Notes: a model not told the origin generated them from the sequence alone. A DNA stretch of 64,000 bases from DASRDB01 sp035652815 (GCA_035652815.1 DASRDB010000012.1:248001-312000), one strand, 5' to 3'; counted from the stretch's first letter, positions 9,060 to 17,728 are shown. A program made the numbers and translations.

Positions 9060-9079
9060 CAGGAAAAATTACCTCTCAC

Positions 9080-9200
9080 CATTTGGCGGCGTTTATCGCC
9101 GCCAAGGGGGTCGGGTCGGGCTTCTGGCGCGAGTAATTCTCCGCCGGGGCTGGCTGTATTTCTTTCCCCCCAGAAATGCGGCCAACGACCCGGCCCTTCT
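9080..9200. repeat. GC-rich palindromic patch downstream of the zinc-ribbon gene
   Basis: A perfect hairpin TTGGCGGCG-tttat-CGCCGCCAA starts about 9080. It is followed by inverted segments GTCGGGTCGGGC and GACCCGGCCC around 9110-9196. This could end transcription of the sigma operon. No gene is present between 9060 and 9340. Confidence 0.6.
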
Positions 9201-9218
9201 TGTTCGTAGGGACGCAAC

Positions 9219-9304
9219 ATGTCATTCTTCGCTGCGCTCAGAATCTGCGTTCTCGCACGCGAACCACTCGGTCACAGAGATTCCTCGCTGCGCTCAGAAT
9301 GACA
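9219..9304. repeat. Dispersed palindrome, CGCAGCGAAG family
   Basis: Outer arms ATGTCATTCT / AGAATGACAT enclose inverted GCTGCGCTCAGAAT segments. It belongs to the same family as 10261, 27971 and 31465. Confidence 0.75.
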
Positions 9305-9339
9305 TGAGCGAGGTCAGTATGACAGAGGCGAGGTTTTGG

Positions 9340-10236
9340 TTAAGAACGTTCATCGTCGCGTCCTTTCAAAAATTCCAACATCAAGCGGTTCACCTCATCC
9401 GGTTGTTCCTGTTGCACCCAATGACCGCTATTGTAAATGTATTCCACGCGAATGTCGTCTACCCATCGGTGCAGGCCTTTCGTCAGGCGGATATCGAGCG
9501 CGATATCATGCACGCCCCAGATGAGCAGAGTTGGAACGTTCACGCGGTTGTTGGCCTCTTTCGCGGTGCGCGGCAGGCGGCGGAAAAGCTGGCGATAGTA
9601 GTTGAGGGCGGCGGTCATCGTGCCGGGCGTACTCATAGCCTGCTGGTATTTAGCGGTCTCGCTGCGCGGGAAACGGTCTTTTTGAACGGCGGCCCCGCGC
9701 AACATGCGGCCAATTTCGTTGGCATTGTTACGCCGCAGGACATATTCAGGCAGCCAGGGCAATTGGAAGAAAAAGATGTACCAGCTTTTACGCAACTGGC
9801 GAAGCGCGCGCAGTTCGCGCATCATCGCGCCCGGATGCGGCGCGTTCAGCACAATCAGGCGTTCGGTCATCTCGGGATAGCGAATGGCGAAGGCCCATGC
9901 GAGTACGCCGCCCCAGTCATGTCCGACGATAACGGCTTTCTCGCGGCCAAGCCCCGTAATCAGATCGGCGATATCACGAATCAAGGTTGACACGTCGTAG
10001 CCTGTGTGTGGCTTATCGGTCATGTTGTAGCCGCGCAGGTCGGGCGCGACCACTTTGAAGCCATGCTCGGCCAGGAAAGGTATCTGGTAGCGCCAGGAGT
10101 ACCAGAACTCAGGAAAGCCATGCAGCAACACTACTAGCGGCCCTTCGCCTTGTGTGACATAGTGCATGCGGATACCGTTGGTCAAAGTATATTCGTGCTG
10201 CCAGGTATCAGATTCGATCAAGTGTTTTCCCCCCAT
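9340..10236 (-). CDS. Alpha/beta hydrolase, epoxide hydrolase / haloalkane dehalogenase-like
   Basis: Seen: about 298 residues. The oxyanion motif H-G-F-P-E-F-W-Y-S-W is followed by V-G-H-D-W-G-G, which places an Asp at the nucleophile elbow as in epoxide hydrolases and dehalogenases rather than Ser esterases. A late Asp and G-H-W-V-Q-Q-E supply the acid and the catalytic His. The frame stays open to 10302, but that extension reads through a palindromic repeat. ATG at 10236 or 10254, or a TTG at 10221 with GGGGGG upstream, are the realistic starts. The gene follows sdhB in the same orientation but is separated by the repeat, so co-transcription is uncertain. Confidence 0.85.
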   Translation of the reverse strand: MGGKHLIESDTWQHEYTLTNGIRMHYVTQGEGPLVVLLHGFPEFWYSWRYQIPFLAEHGFKVVAPDLRGYNMTDKPHTGYDVSTLIRDIADLITGLGREKAVIVGHDWGGVLAWAFAIRYPEMTERLIVLNAPHPGAMMRELRALRQLRKSWYIFFFQLPWLPEYVLRRNNANEIGRMLRGAAVQKDRFPRSETAKYQQAMSTPGTMTAALNYYRQLFRRLPRTAKEANNRVNVPTLLIWGVHDIALDIRLTKGLHRWVDDIRVEYIYNSGHWVQQEQPDEVNRLMLEFLKGRDDERS

Positions 10237-10260
10237 GTCATAATATAGGGCCATCAAACA

Positions 10261-10332
10261 TGTCATGCTGAGCGCAGCGAAGCATCTCCGGTTGCCCGGC
10301 ATACGAGATGCTTCGCTGCGCTCAGCATGACA
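10261..10332. repeat. Dispersed palindrome, CGCAGCGAAG family
   Basis: Near-perfect inverted repeat. TGTCATGCTGAGCGCAGCGA runs into GCATCTC, matched by GAGATGC and its complement ending CAGCATGACA. It lies just after sdhB and reaches the start region of the hydrolase gene. Confidence 0.85.
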
Positions 10333-10355
10333 GGGGACCGATTGGCCCCAACGGG

Positions 10356-11063
10356 TTATTCAACGCTGCGGTCATTGTAGATGATGGCGCGTTTGACCTG
10401 TTCGATCAGGTCGGTGACGTGGATGCCACGCGGGCAGGCGTCGGCACAGTTGAAGATGGTACGGCAGCGCCACACGCCATCACGCTGGCCGAGAATGGCG
10501 AGGCGTTCGGCGGCCCCCTGGTCGCGGCTGTCGAATATGAAGCGGTGAGCGTTCACAATCGAGGCCGGGCCGACCCAGTCGGGATTGCCCCAGACCGAGG
10601 GACACGAACCGGTACACGCGCCGCACAGAATGCACTTCGTGCCTTCGTCGTAGCGGGCACGCTCCTCGGGACTTTGCAGGCGTTCGGTGCCAGGGTCAGA
10701 GTCATGGGTGATGAGGTAGGGCTTAACCGCTTTGTACTTCTCAAAGAAAGGGTCCATGTCTACCACCAGGTCTTTGATGACCGGGTAGCCGAGCATTGGC
10801 TCGATGGTGACTTTTTCGCCCACGTCGCGGATCAGCACCTTGCAGGCCAGGCGGTTACGCCCGTTGATACGCATGGCGTCAGAGCCGCAGACGCCATGCG
10901 CGCACGAACGGCGATAGGTCAGCGTTCCGTCCATCGTCCATTTGACGACGTTCAAGGCGTCCAGCAGGCGGTCGATGGGATCCATGTCCACGCGGAACTC
11001 GTCCCAGTACGGCTTGCTGTCCTTGTCTGGATCGAAGCGCTTGATACGCATCAAGATGTTCAT
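10356..11063 (-). CDS. sdhB: Succinate dehydrogenase iron-sulfur subunit
   Basis: Carries electrons from the flavoprotein to quinone. Seen: 235 residues with a [2Fe-2S] site in S-C-A-H-G-V-C-G-S-D-A-M and a later L-A-C; the Asp in place of one Cys is normal for SdhB. C-I-L-C-G-A-C-T-G-S-C-P and C-R-T-I-F-N-C-A-D-A-C-P-R-G-I supply the [4Fe-4S] and [3Fe-4S] ligands. It is the last gene of sdhCDAB, 12 bases after sdhA. Members of this family work in the TCA cycle and as respiratory complex II. Confidence 0.97.
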   Translation of the reverse strand: MNILMRIKRFDPDKDSKPYWDEFRVDMDPIDRLLDALNVVKWTMDGTLTYRRSCAHGVCGSDAMRINGRNRLACKVLIRDVGEKVTIEPMLGYPVIKDLVVDMDPFFEKYKAVKPYLITHDSDPGTERLQSPEERARYDEGTKCILCGACTGSCPSVWGNPDWVGPASIVNAHRFIFDSRDQGAAERLAILGQRDGVWRCRTIFNCADACPRGIHVTDLIEQVKRAIIYNDRSVE

Positions 11064-11075
11064 GAAAGTGTCTCC

Positions 11076-12815
11076 TTAGTATTTCCGCTCCTTGGGCTTG
11101 AAAATCGGGTCATCTATGAGAATCACGTCTTTGTAATCCAGTTTGACGTCGTGGGCTTTCTTCCCTTTATAGGCCAGGGTATGTTTGAGCCAGTTGGCAT
11201 CATCGCGGTTGGGATAGTCGAGGCGATAGTGCGCGCCGCGACTTTCGGTGCGAGCAAGCGCGCCATGGATGGTGGCTTCAGAGCAATCGAGCAGGAAACC
11301 GAGTTCGATAGCCTCGACCAGTTCGGTGTTGAAGGTCTTGCCTTTGTCCTGCAACTGCACGCGCATGTATGCTTCCTGCAAACCGTCGACCATATCGAGA
11401 GAGTGGCGCAGGCCGCGATCGTCGCGCTCGACAAAGACATTGGCATCCATCTCGTTTTGCAGGGTAGTACGCACGCGAGCTGCCGATTCGCCGCCCGTCG
11501 AGGTGAGCAGGCGGTCAACCAGCTCGCGAGAGAAAGCTTCTGGTTCGGGTGGCAGCGGGACGTGGCTGTTATTCTCGGAAAGAAACTTCGCCATGTGTTT
11601 GCCAGCTCGACGGCCAAACACAATCAGGTCCACCAGCGAGTTGGTACCGAGACGATTGGCTCCGTGTACGGAGACGCAAGCGACCTCGCCAGCCGCGTAG
11701 AAGCCGGGCAGAGGCGTCCACTGTGGGTCGATGACGACGCGGCCATCGATATCGGTAGGAATGCCGCCCATCGCGTAGTGCGCGGTCGGTTGAATGGGCA
11801 CCGGTTCGTTGATCGGTTCGACGCCCAGGTAGTTACGGGCGAAGTCGGTGATGTCTGGCAGCTTCTCGTTGATAACCTTTGCTCCCAGGTGACGCAGGTC
11901 GAGGTAGACATAGTCCTTGCCATCGACGCCATTGCCTTTGTGAATTTCCTGGAGAATGCAGCGCGAGACGATGTCGCGGGGTGCGAGGTCTTTGAGAGTG
12001 GGCATGTACTCCGCCATGAAGTACTCGCCTTTGCCGTTGAGCAGCTTCGCGCCTTCGCCACGAGCGCCCTCGCTCAGCAGCACGCCAACTTTATACAGGC
12101 CGGTGGGGTGGAACTGGTACATCTCCATGTCTTCCAGTGGAATGCCGCGACGATAGGCAATCGCCATCCCGTCGCCTGTGCAGGCAAAGGCGTTGCTGGT
12201 GACTTTCCAGGCGCGTCCATAGCCGCCGGTGGCGAACATGACGGCCTTCGCGTGGAAGGTATGAATCTCGCCTGTGCGAATCTGCAATGCGACTACACCA
12301 CAGGCTTGACCTTCATTAATGAGCAGGTCGAGGACGAGGTATTCATTGAAGAAACGCACCTCGTTTTTGATGGCCTGCTGATACATGGTTTGCAGCAGCA
12401 TATGGCCGGTGCGGTCGGCGGCGTAGCAGGAGCGGCGGACGGGGCCTTCGCCGTAGTTGCGGGTATGGCCGCCGAAGCGGCGCTGGTCGATGCGCCCGTC
12501 ATCTGTGCGGTTGAAGGGCAGGCCGCGATGCTCAAGCTCGTAGATGGCGTCGATGGCGTCGCGGGCAAGAATCTCGGCTGCTGGCTGGTCTACCAGGTAG
12601 TCGCCGCCCTTGACGGTATCGTACATGTGCCATTTCCAGTGATCTTCTTCCTGGTTGCCAAGCGCGGCGGCGACACCGCCCTGGGCCGCGCCAGTGTGCG
12701 AGCGTGTCGGATAGACTTTGGTTAGAACGGCCACGCTGGCGTTCGGCAGTTGCATAGCTGCCATCAGGCCAGCACCGCCCGATCCGACAATCACCACATC
12801 AAATTTATAGTACAT
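11076..12815 (-). CDS. sdhA: Succinate dehydrogenase flavoprotein subunit
   Basis: Oxidises succinate to fumarate with covalently bound FAD. Seen: 579 residues starting with the Rossmann motif V-V-I-V-G-S-G-G-A-G-L. R-S-H-T-G-A-A-Q-G-G contains the His that carries FAD. F-H-P-T-G-L, R-G-E-G, the active Arg region A-P-R-D-I-V-S-R, H-Y-A-M-G-G-I and the C-terminal H-Y-R-x-D-Y-P-x-R-D-D-x-x-W-L-K-H-T-L segment all match. It lies 14 bases after sdhD and 12 before sdhB, so the four genes form one operon. A long open frame on the opposite strand across this gene is a codon-bias shadow. Confidence 0.98.
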   Translation of the reverse strand: MYYKFDVVIVGSGGAGLMAAMQLPNASVAVLTKVYPTRSHTGAAQGGVAAALGNQEEDHWKWHMYDTVKGGDYLVDQPAAEILARDAIDAIYELEHRGLPFNRTDDGRIDQRRFGGHTRNYGEGPVRRSCYAADRTGHMLLQTMYQQAIKNEVRFFNEYLVLDLLINEGQACGVVALQIRTGEIHTFHAKAVMFATGGYGRAWKVTSNAFACTGDGMAIAYRRGIPLEDMEMYQFHPTGLYKVGVLLSEGARGEGAKLLNGKGEYFMAEYMPTLKDLAPRDIVSRCILQEIHKGNGVDGKDYVYLDLRHLGAKVINEKLPDITDFARNYLGVEPINEPVPIQPTAHYAMGGIPTDIDGRVVIDPQWTPLPGFYAAGEVACVSVHGANRLGTNSLVDLIVFGRRAGKHMAKFLSENNSHVPLPPEPEAFSRELVDRLLTSTGGESAARVRTTLQNEMDANVFVERDDRGLRHSLDMVDGLQEAYMRVQLQDKGKTFNTELVEAIELGFLLDCSEATIHGALARTESRGAHYRLDYPNRDDANWLKHTLAYKGKKAHDVKLDYKDVILIDDPIFKPKERKY

Positions 12816-12829
12816 AGCGGTCCTCGATC

Positions 12830-13240
12830 CTAGTGATTCAGGATGCAGTGGGGGCCGACGTTTGCCCCGTGAAAAATAATCAAGGTTATTGTGCCTAACA
12901 AGAAGAAGGCCAGCGTCAGCAGGCCGACGGTCGATTGCAGCGCCAGCCGCCAGCCGCGTGTGCGTACATAGTCATCGATGACCACGCGCAGGCCGTTCAT
13001 GCCATGCAACAGGGCCAATGTCAGCAGCAGCCAGTCATAGAGCCGCCAGAATGGATTTTCGTAGCGAATCGAGATCAGTTGGTAGCTGGTGCAGGCTACA
13101 TCGGTCGTGACATGGTTCAAAATCAGGTGAATGATGGCAAGAAAAATAAGCCCGATGCCCGAGATGCGGAAGAAATACCACGAAAAGGTTTCAAAACCGC
13201 CACCTGCCGGGCGAGGCCCATATCCAGTTGATACGCGCAT
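12830..13240 (-). CDS. sdhD: Succinate dehydrogenase hydrophobic membrane anchor subunit
   Basis: Seen: 136 residues with three membrane helices. The first contains F-F-R-I-S-G-I-G-L-I-F-L-A-I-I-H-L. The second contains L-A-L-L-H-G-M-N-G-L-R-V-V-I-D-D-Y, with the conserved His expected to bind heme and the D-Y pair near the quinone site. It lies between sdhC and sdhA in one operon. Assignment as D rather than C rests on gene order and the D-D-Y motif. Confidence 0.88.
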   Translation of the reverse strand: MRVSTGYGPRPAGGGFETFSWYFFRISGIGLIFLAIIHLILNHVTTDVACTSYQLISIRYENPFWRLYDWLLLTLALLHGMNGLRVVIDDYVRTRGWRLALQSTVGLLTLAFFLLGTITLIIFHGANVGPHCILNH

Positions 13241-13294
13241 TACGGTGTACTCCTCTACGAGTCTGGGCGGGGCAGAGCCACGCGCCCCTACGAT

Positions 13295-13675
13295 TTACAT
13301 ACCACTGGCCGTATTGCCCGTTGGCAGGCCAAAAATCGGGCCAATAACGTAATAGGCCATAGGAAGGAAGCAGAGAATGGTGACGATCATGACAATGGCA
13401 AACATACTTCTCTGGTAACGCGCCCCCTTTGGCCAGAAGTCGATGAGCATGATGCGCACGCCGTTAAAGGCATGGTAGAGGACGCCCGCAATCAGGCCCA
13501 GCGAAACGATGCGCACGATGACGGTGCCAAAGAGCGCAATGCCTTCATTGTAGACATTGGGGCCGAAGTTGAGCAGCGAGATGTCCACGATATGGACAAG
13601 CAAAAATAAGAGAATTCCCAGTCCTGACACGCGATGAAGGAGCCAGGACCACATACCCGACTGTCCTTTGTACAT
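13295..13675 (-). CDS. sdhC: Succinate dehydrogenase cytochrome b subunit
   Basis: Seen: about 126 residues with three helices. W-S-W-L-L-H-R-V-S-G-L-G-I is the SdhC signature of Ser/Arg near the quinone pocket, and L-Y-H-A-F-N-G-V-R-I-M carries the likely heme His. ATG at 13675 has GAGGGA just upstream; an in-frame ATG at 13702 lacks a ribosome site. First gene of the sdhCDAB operon. The promoter must lie in the 13.7-14.2 kb gap, but I cannot fix it. Confidence 0.9.
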   Translation of the reverse strand: MYKGQSGMWSWLLHRVSGLGILLFLLVHIVDISLLNFGPNVYNEGIALFGTVIVRIVSLGLIAGVLYHAFNGVRIMLIDFWPKGARYQRSMFAIVMIVTILCFLPMAYYVIGPIFGLPTGNTASGM

Positions 13676-14214
13676 ACTTCCCTCGATACTTCCTGAATTC
13701 ATTCGGAATGCACGCGCTTCCGAACGTTGGAATGGGGTGGGAGACGGGGCAGAGAAGACGGGAGTATCCAGAACGAGATACTCATGGGCCTATACTCAAG
13801 GGGCCTCCGCTCTCACCTGGAATAAAGAAAAGCAGGCGATGCAGGGTATCATAGTGATGCCCCTTAGCCCAGGTTGAAGTGGACGCTTCAGGTACCGTAA
13901 CCTGCTGGCATCATACATAATACTCGCATACTATTGGTTTCAACGCGGCATTGCACCCCATTGTGCCTGCTCCTGTTCGATTGGACGTTGTATGCTTATT
14001 ATACTCCACTATGCGAGGGTGGCGCAAACCGTCGGAATGTTCTGTAGGGGCGTGGGCTTGCCCCGCCCTCGTCCACCATACCGAACGTATTGTTCCTTCA
14101 CATGATCTATCATCGTGTGGGGACGAGGGCGGGGCAAGCCCACGCCCCTACACATTCTCGTTTGCGTCGGTTATAATTTTAAGCAGGCTTGTTTTAAAAG
14201 AACGGAGCTACTTT
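13676..14214. other. Intergenic region between divergent sdhC and DUF402 genes
   Basis: No gene is supported here. It contains a small hairpin (GAGTATC and GATACTC, about 13761-13782) and the 14043-14152 palindrome. A TATAAT at 14172-14177 may serve the rightward gene. The open frame covering 13951-14214 is repeat-derived. Confidence 0.6.
14043..14152. repeat. Large dispersed palindrome (long TGTAGGG-type family)
   Basis: TGTAGGGGCGTGGGCTTGCC and the following CCGCCCTCGTCC on the left are mirrored by GGACGAGGGCGGGGCAAGCC and CACGCCCCTACA on the right. The arms are nearly perfect and about 32 bases long, around a 45-base AT-richer centre. Confidence 0.85.
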
Positions 14215-14778
14215 TTGTTACACACCGCCGTCATTCGCAAGATGCTGGTTGATGGGAGCCAGTGGGCTAGCTGGTATGGGTACCATCTGCCGGTCAGCGA
14301 AGATTTTTTTGTGATCTGGACGCCTGCCGGTTCTGAGATGCGCTGGAGGCCGCGCCAGTGGGTTTCAGAGAAGCATCAAATGAGCTATTTCTGGCGCGAC
14401 GAATGGTATACCATTCATATTGGATATGATACGCAAACGGGCAATTTTTTAAGCGCGTATTGTGATGTGGTGCTGCCGGATTCAAACTATACGAACACAG
14501 CAGAAGAGATGATCTATACCGACCTCTACATTGATGTGGTGGTGACTGCGGATGGCAGCGTCTACACGAAAGACCAGGAAGTCTTTGATCGAGCAGCCCG
14601 GCATTATCCTATTGTAGAGGAATCGCGCCAGCAAGCCTTTGAGACGCTGGACTGGCTAGAGGAACACGCGAAACACTGGACAGGCCCGTTCACGGTCATC
14701 CCTCACTACCTGCCACGCGACGATTGGGAGAAGCTTAGCCCCGAAGAAATACGAGCGGCTTTTCGGCTGGCAGAATAA
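14215..14778 (+). CDS. DUF402 domain protein (nucleoside diphosphate phosphatase-like)
   Basis: Seen: 187 residues with the DUF402 core: W-Y-T-I-H-I-G-Y-D, C-D-V-V-L-P-D-S, Y-T-D-L-Y-I-D-V-V-V-T-A-D-G-S-V-Y and D-Q-E-V-F-D-R-A. Known: characterised relatives hydrolyse nucleoside di/triphosphates or phosphonate-nucleotide compounds, using clustered Asp/Glu to bind metal. Start choice: a TTG at 14215 with GGAG seven bases upstream. The in-frame extension to 13951 crosses a large palindrome and is rejected. Substrate unknown. Confidence 0.8.
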   Translation: MLHTAVIRKMLVDGSQWASWYGYHLPVSEDFFVIWTPAGSEMRWRPRQWVSEKHQMSYFWRDEWYTIHIGYDTQTGNFLSAYCDVVLPDSNYTNTAEEMIYTDLYIDVVVTADGSVYTKDQEVFDRAARHYPIVEESRQQAFETLDWLEEHAKHWTGPFTVIPHYLPRDDWEKLSPEEIRAAFRLAE

Positions 14779-14794
14779 GTAGCAGAGCAATAAG

Positions 14795-14875
14795 ACCTGG
14801 AAGCCACCCGCAAGGGGATGGCTCTACAAGCGGTCTTGTACTGTAGAGCCATCCCCTTGCGGGTGGCTTCCAGGT
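14795..14875. repeat. Dispersed palindrome, CCACCCGCAAGGGG family
   Basis: Arms GGAAGCCACCCGCAAGGGG then ATGGCTCTACA are mirrored exactly on the right. It sits 17 bases after the DUF402 stop codon, so it could double as a transcription terminator. Confidence 0.9.
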
Positions 14876-14910
14876 AATTATATTTTTTTTAGTATAAATG
14901 GCATGAGAGG

Positions 14911-15195
14911 ATGCCTGTGAAAATGCTATCCGAAGCTTTAAAAGCGCAACTCACTCAACACGGCATTACCGCTACCGACGAAGTTTCATTACGCGAAGCC
15001 CTGGAAGAACACGCGGAAACATATACACTGATTAAACTGGCACCCTGGCCAGCGCGGCGCTGGAAATGCCGCTACCGGCTGCTTATGCGCGAGAAAATGT
15101 ACGACGCGCAGAGCGCGACTGAAGCCTACGCGCTTGGACTGCTGGCATCGCTAGGGGATTCTGCGACATCTTCCGAACACAATAACCATTTCTAA
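14911..15195 (+). CDS. Hypothetical small protein
   Basis: Seen: 94 residues with no membrane segment, rich in Ala, Leu and Glu. It has a basic middle (P-A-R-R-W-K-C-R-Y-R) and probably helical ends. GAGAGG directly precedes the first ATG; a GTG at 14917 would give the better spacing of six bases. I recognise no family. It lies between a palindromic repeat and panD, in the same orientation as panD. Confidence 0.55.
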   Translation: MPVKMLSEALKAQLTQHGITATDEVSLREALEEHAETYTLIKLAPWPARRWKCRYRLLMREKMYDAQSATEAYALGLLASLGDSATSSEHNNHF

Positions 15196-15321
15196 AAAGA
15201 TGTTCCCAACCTGCCTGCTAACACGTTAATGTAAATAGAGACTCTTACCGGTTTCGAGGATCGCGTATACTGGCAACAGGGCGGTCCGTGAACATTGAAC
15301 ATCTGAAGAAGGAGCATGACT

Positions 15322-15732
15322 ATGCAGCGCACTATGTGCAAAGGGAAGATTCACCGCGCCACAGTCACCCAGGCGAATTTGAACTATGTGGGCAGCATTA
15401 CTATCGATGCCGACCTCATGGAAGCAGCCGATATCTACCCTTACGAGAGGGTACAGGTGGTGAACTGTAACAACGGCGCTCGCCTGGAGACTTACACCAT
15501 TCCTGGCGCTCGCGGTTCCGGTGTGATCTGCCTGAACGGGGCTGCTGCCCGCCTTACCGCTGAAGGCGACATTGTCATTATCATCAGTTACGCTCAGTAC
15601 GACGAGCAAGAGATTCGTACCTTAGAGCCGCACATCGTCTTCGTCGATGCCGCCAATCATATCGTCGAAACGAAACAGGTGCCGCTCATCGAGATGTTAC
15701 CCGAAAACGCACTCATCGAAGCCGGAATATAA
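15322..15732 (+). CDS. panD: Aspartate 1-decarboxylase
   Basis: Converts aspartate to beta-alanine for pantothenate and CoA synthesis. Seen: 136 residues. Lys9 lies in K-G-K-I-H, and the Gly24-Ser25 self-cleavage site lies in Y-V-G-S-I-T-I-D, which would produce the pyruvoyl cofactor on the alpha chain. N-G-A-R-L-E-T-Y and G-A-A-A-R-L match the substrate-site region. GGAG lies seven bases before ATG 15322; the ATG at 15316 is too close to it. No panB or panC is nearby. Confidence 0.97.
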   Translation: MQRTMCKGKIHRATVTQANLNYVGSITIDADLMEAADIYPYERVQVVNCNNGARLETYTIPGARGSGVICLNGAAARLTAEGDIVIIISYAQYDEQEIRTLEPHIVFVDAANHIVETKQVPLIEMLPENALIEAGI

Positions 15733-15874
15733 TATAACCGACTTCGCAGTAGTAACTTCCCAACGGGAAGCATTCATTCAGCCAGAACGGTTGGATGAAT
15801 TACTGCTGAACCTCTTTCTACCAAACGTTCGTCAGGCCAGCTTCCCCTCGCATAGATGCTCTCAATTCTTCAGA

Positions 15875-16996
15875 TTACGCGCTTGTTTGCCAATCATCCC
15901 GTATTTCTTCGGTGGGTGGAAACCAGGGCGGAACGGCGATGAGCAGGCGCTTGCTGAGCGCGTTGACGTAGGGTTCGTACATTTCGCGATAGTGTTTGAG
16001 TTTGGTTTCGGCCTCTTCTCCACCTCTCACGGCCATACCGACTTTTGCCAGGATGGCGCGCATTCTCTCGAATTCACCGGACTGCAGGCGATTGGCTTTG
16101 CAGGTACGATACGGGACATCGAAGACCTGGCCCAGGTCTACTATCGCGTGCCTTGCCATCGCGAATGTCAGCTTGGCCTGGTGAATAGGCACGTCATCGA
16201 TGCCGACCAGCACGAGGGCGCAGGCATCCAGGATCATCGTCAGGGCGGCCAGCCAGGACTGGTTGTCGTGCTGCGAGCGGAAGTAGGCCAGCGATGGATA
16301 CGAGAGGTGGCTTTCCAGCAGTTCTGCCGACCAGCGTTCCCATTCGTATAACAACTGGTTGAGCGATTCGATGTTATGATCTTCACCATTGAGATGTCCA
16401 TGCCTGCGCAAGAGTTCAACGGCTGTAGGCGGCGAACCGGCGCGGGCATCGAGCAGGGAGATGTTGACTTCGCGGCGCGAAAAGGCCTGATAGAGGACGG
16501 GCAGGTAGCCAATCACCATCGCCAGCACGCCAAAGCCCGTTCCTACCTCTATCACCGTGATTGCCCTGGCAATGCCGGATTGTGGCACCACATCACCAAG
16601 ACCGAGTGTTAAGAGGGTGGTGCCACTCATATAGAGGTCAGTGCCGAAGCTCGGTTTGCCCCCTGGCACCGATATCTGGGAGCCAAAGGCCTGTTGCAGG
16701 AGCGCAAAACCGAAGATCAATCCAACCAGCCAGATCAGCAGTAGAAAAATTAGAGCCAGTGGCCCGTAAAAGGCCAGGAAGTTCTCGCGCCGCATAGGAT
16801 TTTTGATATGCTCCGCGCGAGCCGCCCAGGGGATCCAGGTGAAGCGATAGATGATGGTTGCGAGACGCAGAGGTCTTACTACCCTGCGCGGCAGGATAAT
16901 TACCTCAAAAGTATCCAGCAAAACGCTAAAAATGAGCAGGAGCGCCACGATACCTTCCAGTATGGGCAACCCCGTATTTTCAAGAAAAGTCCACAT
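15875..16996 (-). CDS. Two-transmembrane-type ion channel protein with unusual selectivity filter
   Basis: Seen: 373 residues. A hydrophobic helix lies at about 11-33, another at 78-101, then a pore loop with T-T-L-L-T-L-G-L-G-D (filter residues 130-135), and an inner helix at about 140-165. The remaining ~200 residues are a helical cytoplasmic domain without an obvious nucleotide-binding fold. The Ion_trans_2 arrangement is clear, but the filter reads T-L-G-L-G-D rather than T-V-G-Y-G-D. Start at ATG 16996, divergent from recX; the frame is open to 17230 but would overlap recX. Confidence 0.82.
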   Translation of the reverse strand: MWTFLENTGLPILEGIVALLLIFSVLLDTFEVIILPRRVVRPLRLATIIYRFTWIPWAARAEHIKNPMRRENFLAFYGPLALIFLLLIWLVGLIFGFALLQQAFGSQISVPGGKPSFGTDLYMSGTTLLTLGLGDVVPQSGIARAITVIEVGTGFGVLAMVIGYLPVLYQAFSRREVNISLLDARAGSPPTAVELLRRHGHLNGEDHNIESLNQLLYEWERWSAELLESHLSYPSLAYFRSQHDNQSWLAALTMILDACALVLVGIDDVPIHQAKLTFAMARHAIVDLGQVFDVPYRTCKANRLQSGEFERMRAILAKVGMAVRGGEEAETKLKHYREMYEPYVNALSKRLLIAVPPWFPPTEEIRDDWQTSA

Positions 16997-17065
16997 GATG
17001 TTTGTTGTTCCCAAATCCTTATGACATTGTTTAGACAAGATATTATAGAATCTTTTCGCCAGTGT

Positions 17066-17071
17066 TATAAT
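17066..17071 (+). promoter_or_regulatory. -10 box placed for a leaderless recX transcript
   Basis: TATAAT ends six bases before the recX ATG, so transcription would begin at or next to the start codon. No Shine-Dalgarno sequence is present, consistent with leaderless translation. Confidence 0.45.
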
Positions 17072-17077
17072 AGCCCC

Positions 17078-17728
17078 ATGAAAATCACCGCTATCGAACC
17101 GCAGGCTAATAATCCCGAGCGGGTCAACATCTACGTTGATGGGCATTTTCTGCTGGGCGCGAATGCCACGATCGTGATGCAGTTGGGTTTGCATGTTGAC
17201 GAGGAAGTGTTTCCCGAGCAACTGGAACAACTGCGCAACGACGAGGCCGAACAGCAGGCAGTTGATCGCGCACTGAACTACCTTTCGTTTCGACCGCGCA
17301 GCCGCGAGGAGGTGCGCCGCTACCTGCGCCGCAAAGAGACGCCGCCTGAGATCATCGAGGCCGCGCTTGCCCGGCTAGACCGGCTCGACTTTGTCAATGA
17401 TCGCTCCTTTGCCGAGTTCTGGATCGAGAACCGCGAGCAGTTTAGTCCACGTGGGGCGCGAGCCATCAAAAGCGAACTGCGTATGAAAGGCGTGGAGCGC
17501 GAGGTGGTCGATGAGCTGGTCGATGACGAGCAGGACGAAGAACGCGCCCTACGGGCCGGGCGCAAAAAGGCTTTCTCGCTCGCCCAACTGCCCAATATGG
17601 ACTATGCAACCTTCCGCAACCGCCTCGGTTCCTTCCTGCAACGACGCGGCTTCGGCTACGAAGTGACGTCGCGCACCGTTCGGGCGCTCTGGAAAGAACT
17701 TGCTCCCGAAAAGGATGAAGAGGAGTAG
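17078..17728 (+). CDS. recX: Regulatory protein RecX
   Basis: Modulates RecA filaments. Seen: 216 residues. An N-terminal extension with V-N-I-Y-V-D-G-H is followed by three RecX three-helix repeats: A-L-N-Y-L-S-F-R-P-R-S-R-E-E-V, L-D-F-V-N-D-R-S-F-A-E-F-W and the C-terminal F-L-Q-R-R-G-F-G-Y. recA is not in the window, which is common in this phylum. The stop codon abuts a direct repeat (17723-17790). The frame is open upstream to 16808, but that part opposes the channel gene. Confidence 0.92.
   Translation: MKITAIEPQANNPERVNIYVDGHFLLGANATIVMQLGLHVDEEVFPEQLEQLRNDEAEQQAVDRALNYLSFRPRSREEVRRYLRRKETPPEIIEAALARLDRLDFVNDRSFAEFWIENREQFSPRGARAIKSELRMKGVEREVVDELVDDEQDEERALRAGRKKAFSLAQLPNMDYATFRNRLGSFLQRRGFGYEVTSRTVRALWKELAPEKDEEE

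Noticed and set aside
10308..12725. 805-residue open frame on the plus strand
   Set aside because: It lies antisense to sdhBA. The minus-strand proteins match succinate dehydrogenase throughout, and this frame has no known domain and no ribosome site. It is a codon-usage shadow.
13951..14214. 88-codon N-terminal extension of the DUF402 gene
   Set aside because: It spans a large palindrome and has no similarity to the family. The TTG at 14215 has a proper ribosome site.
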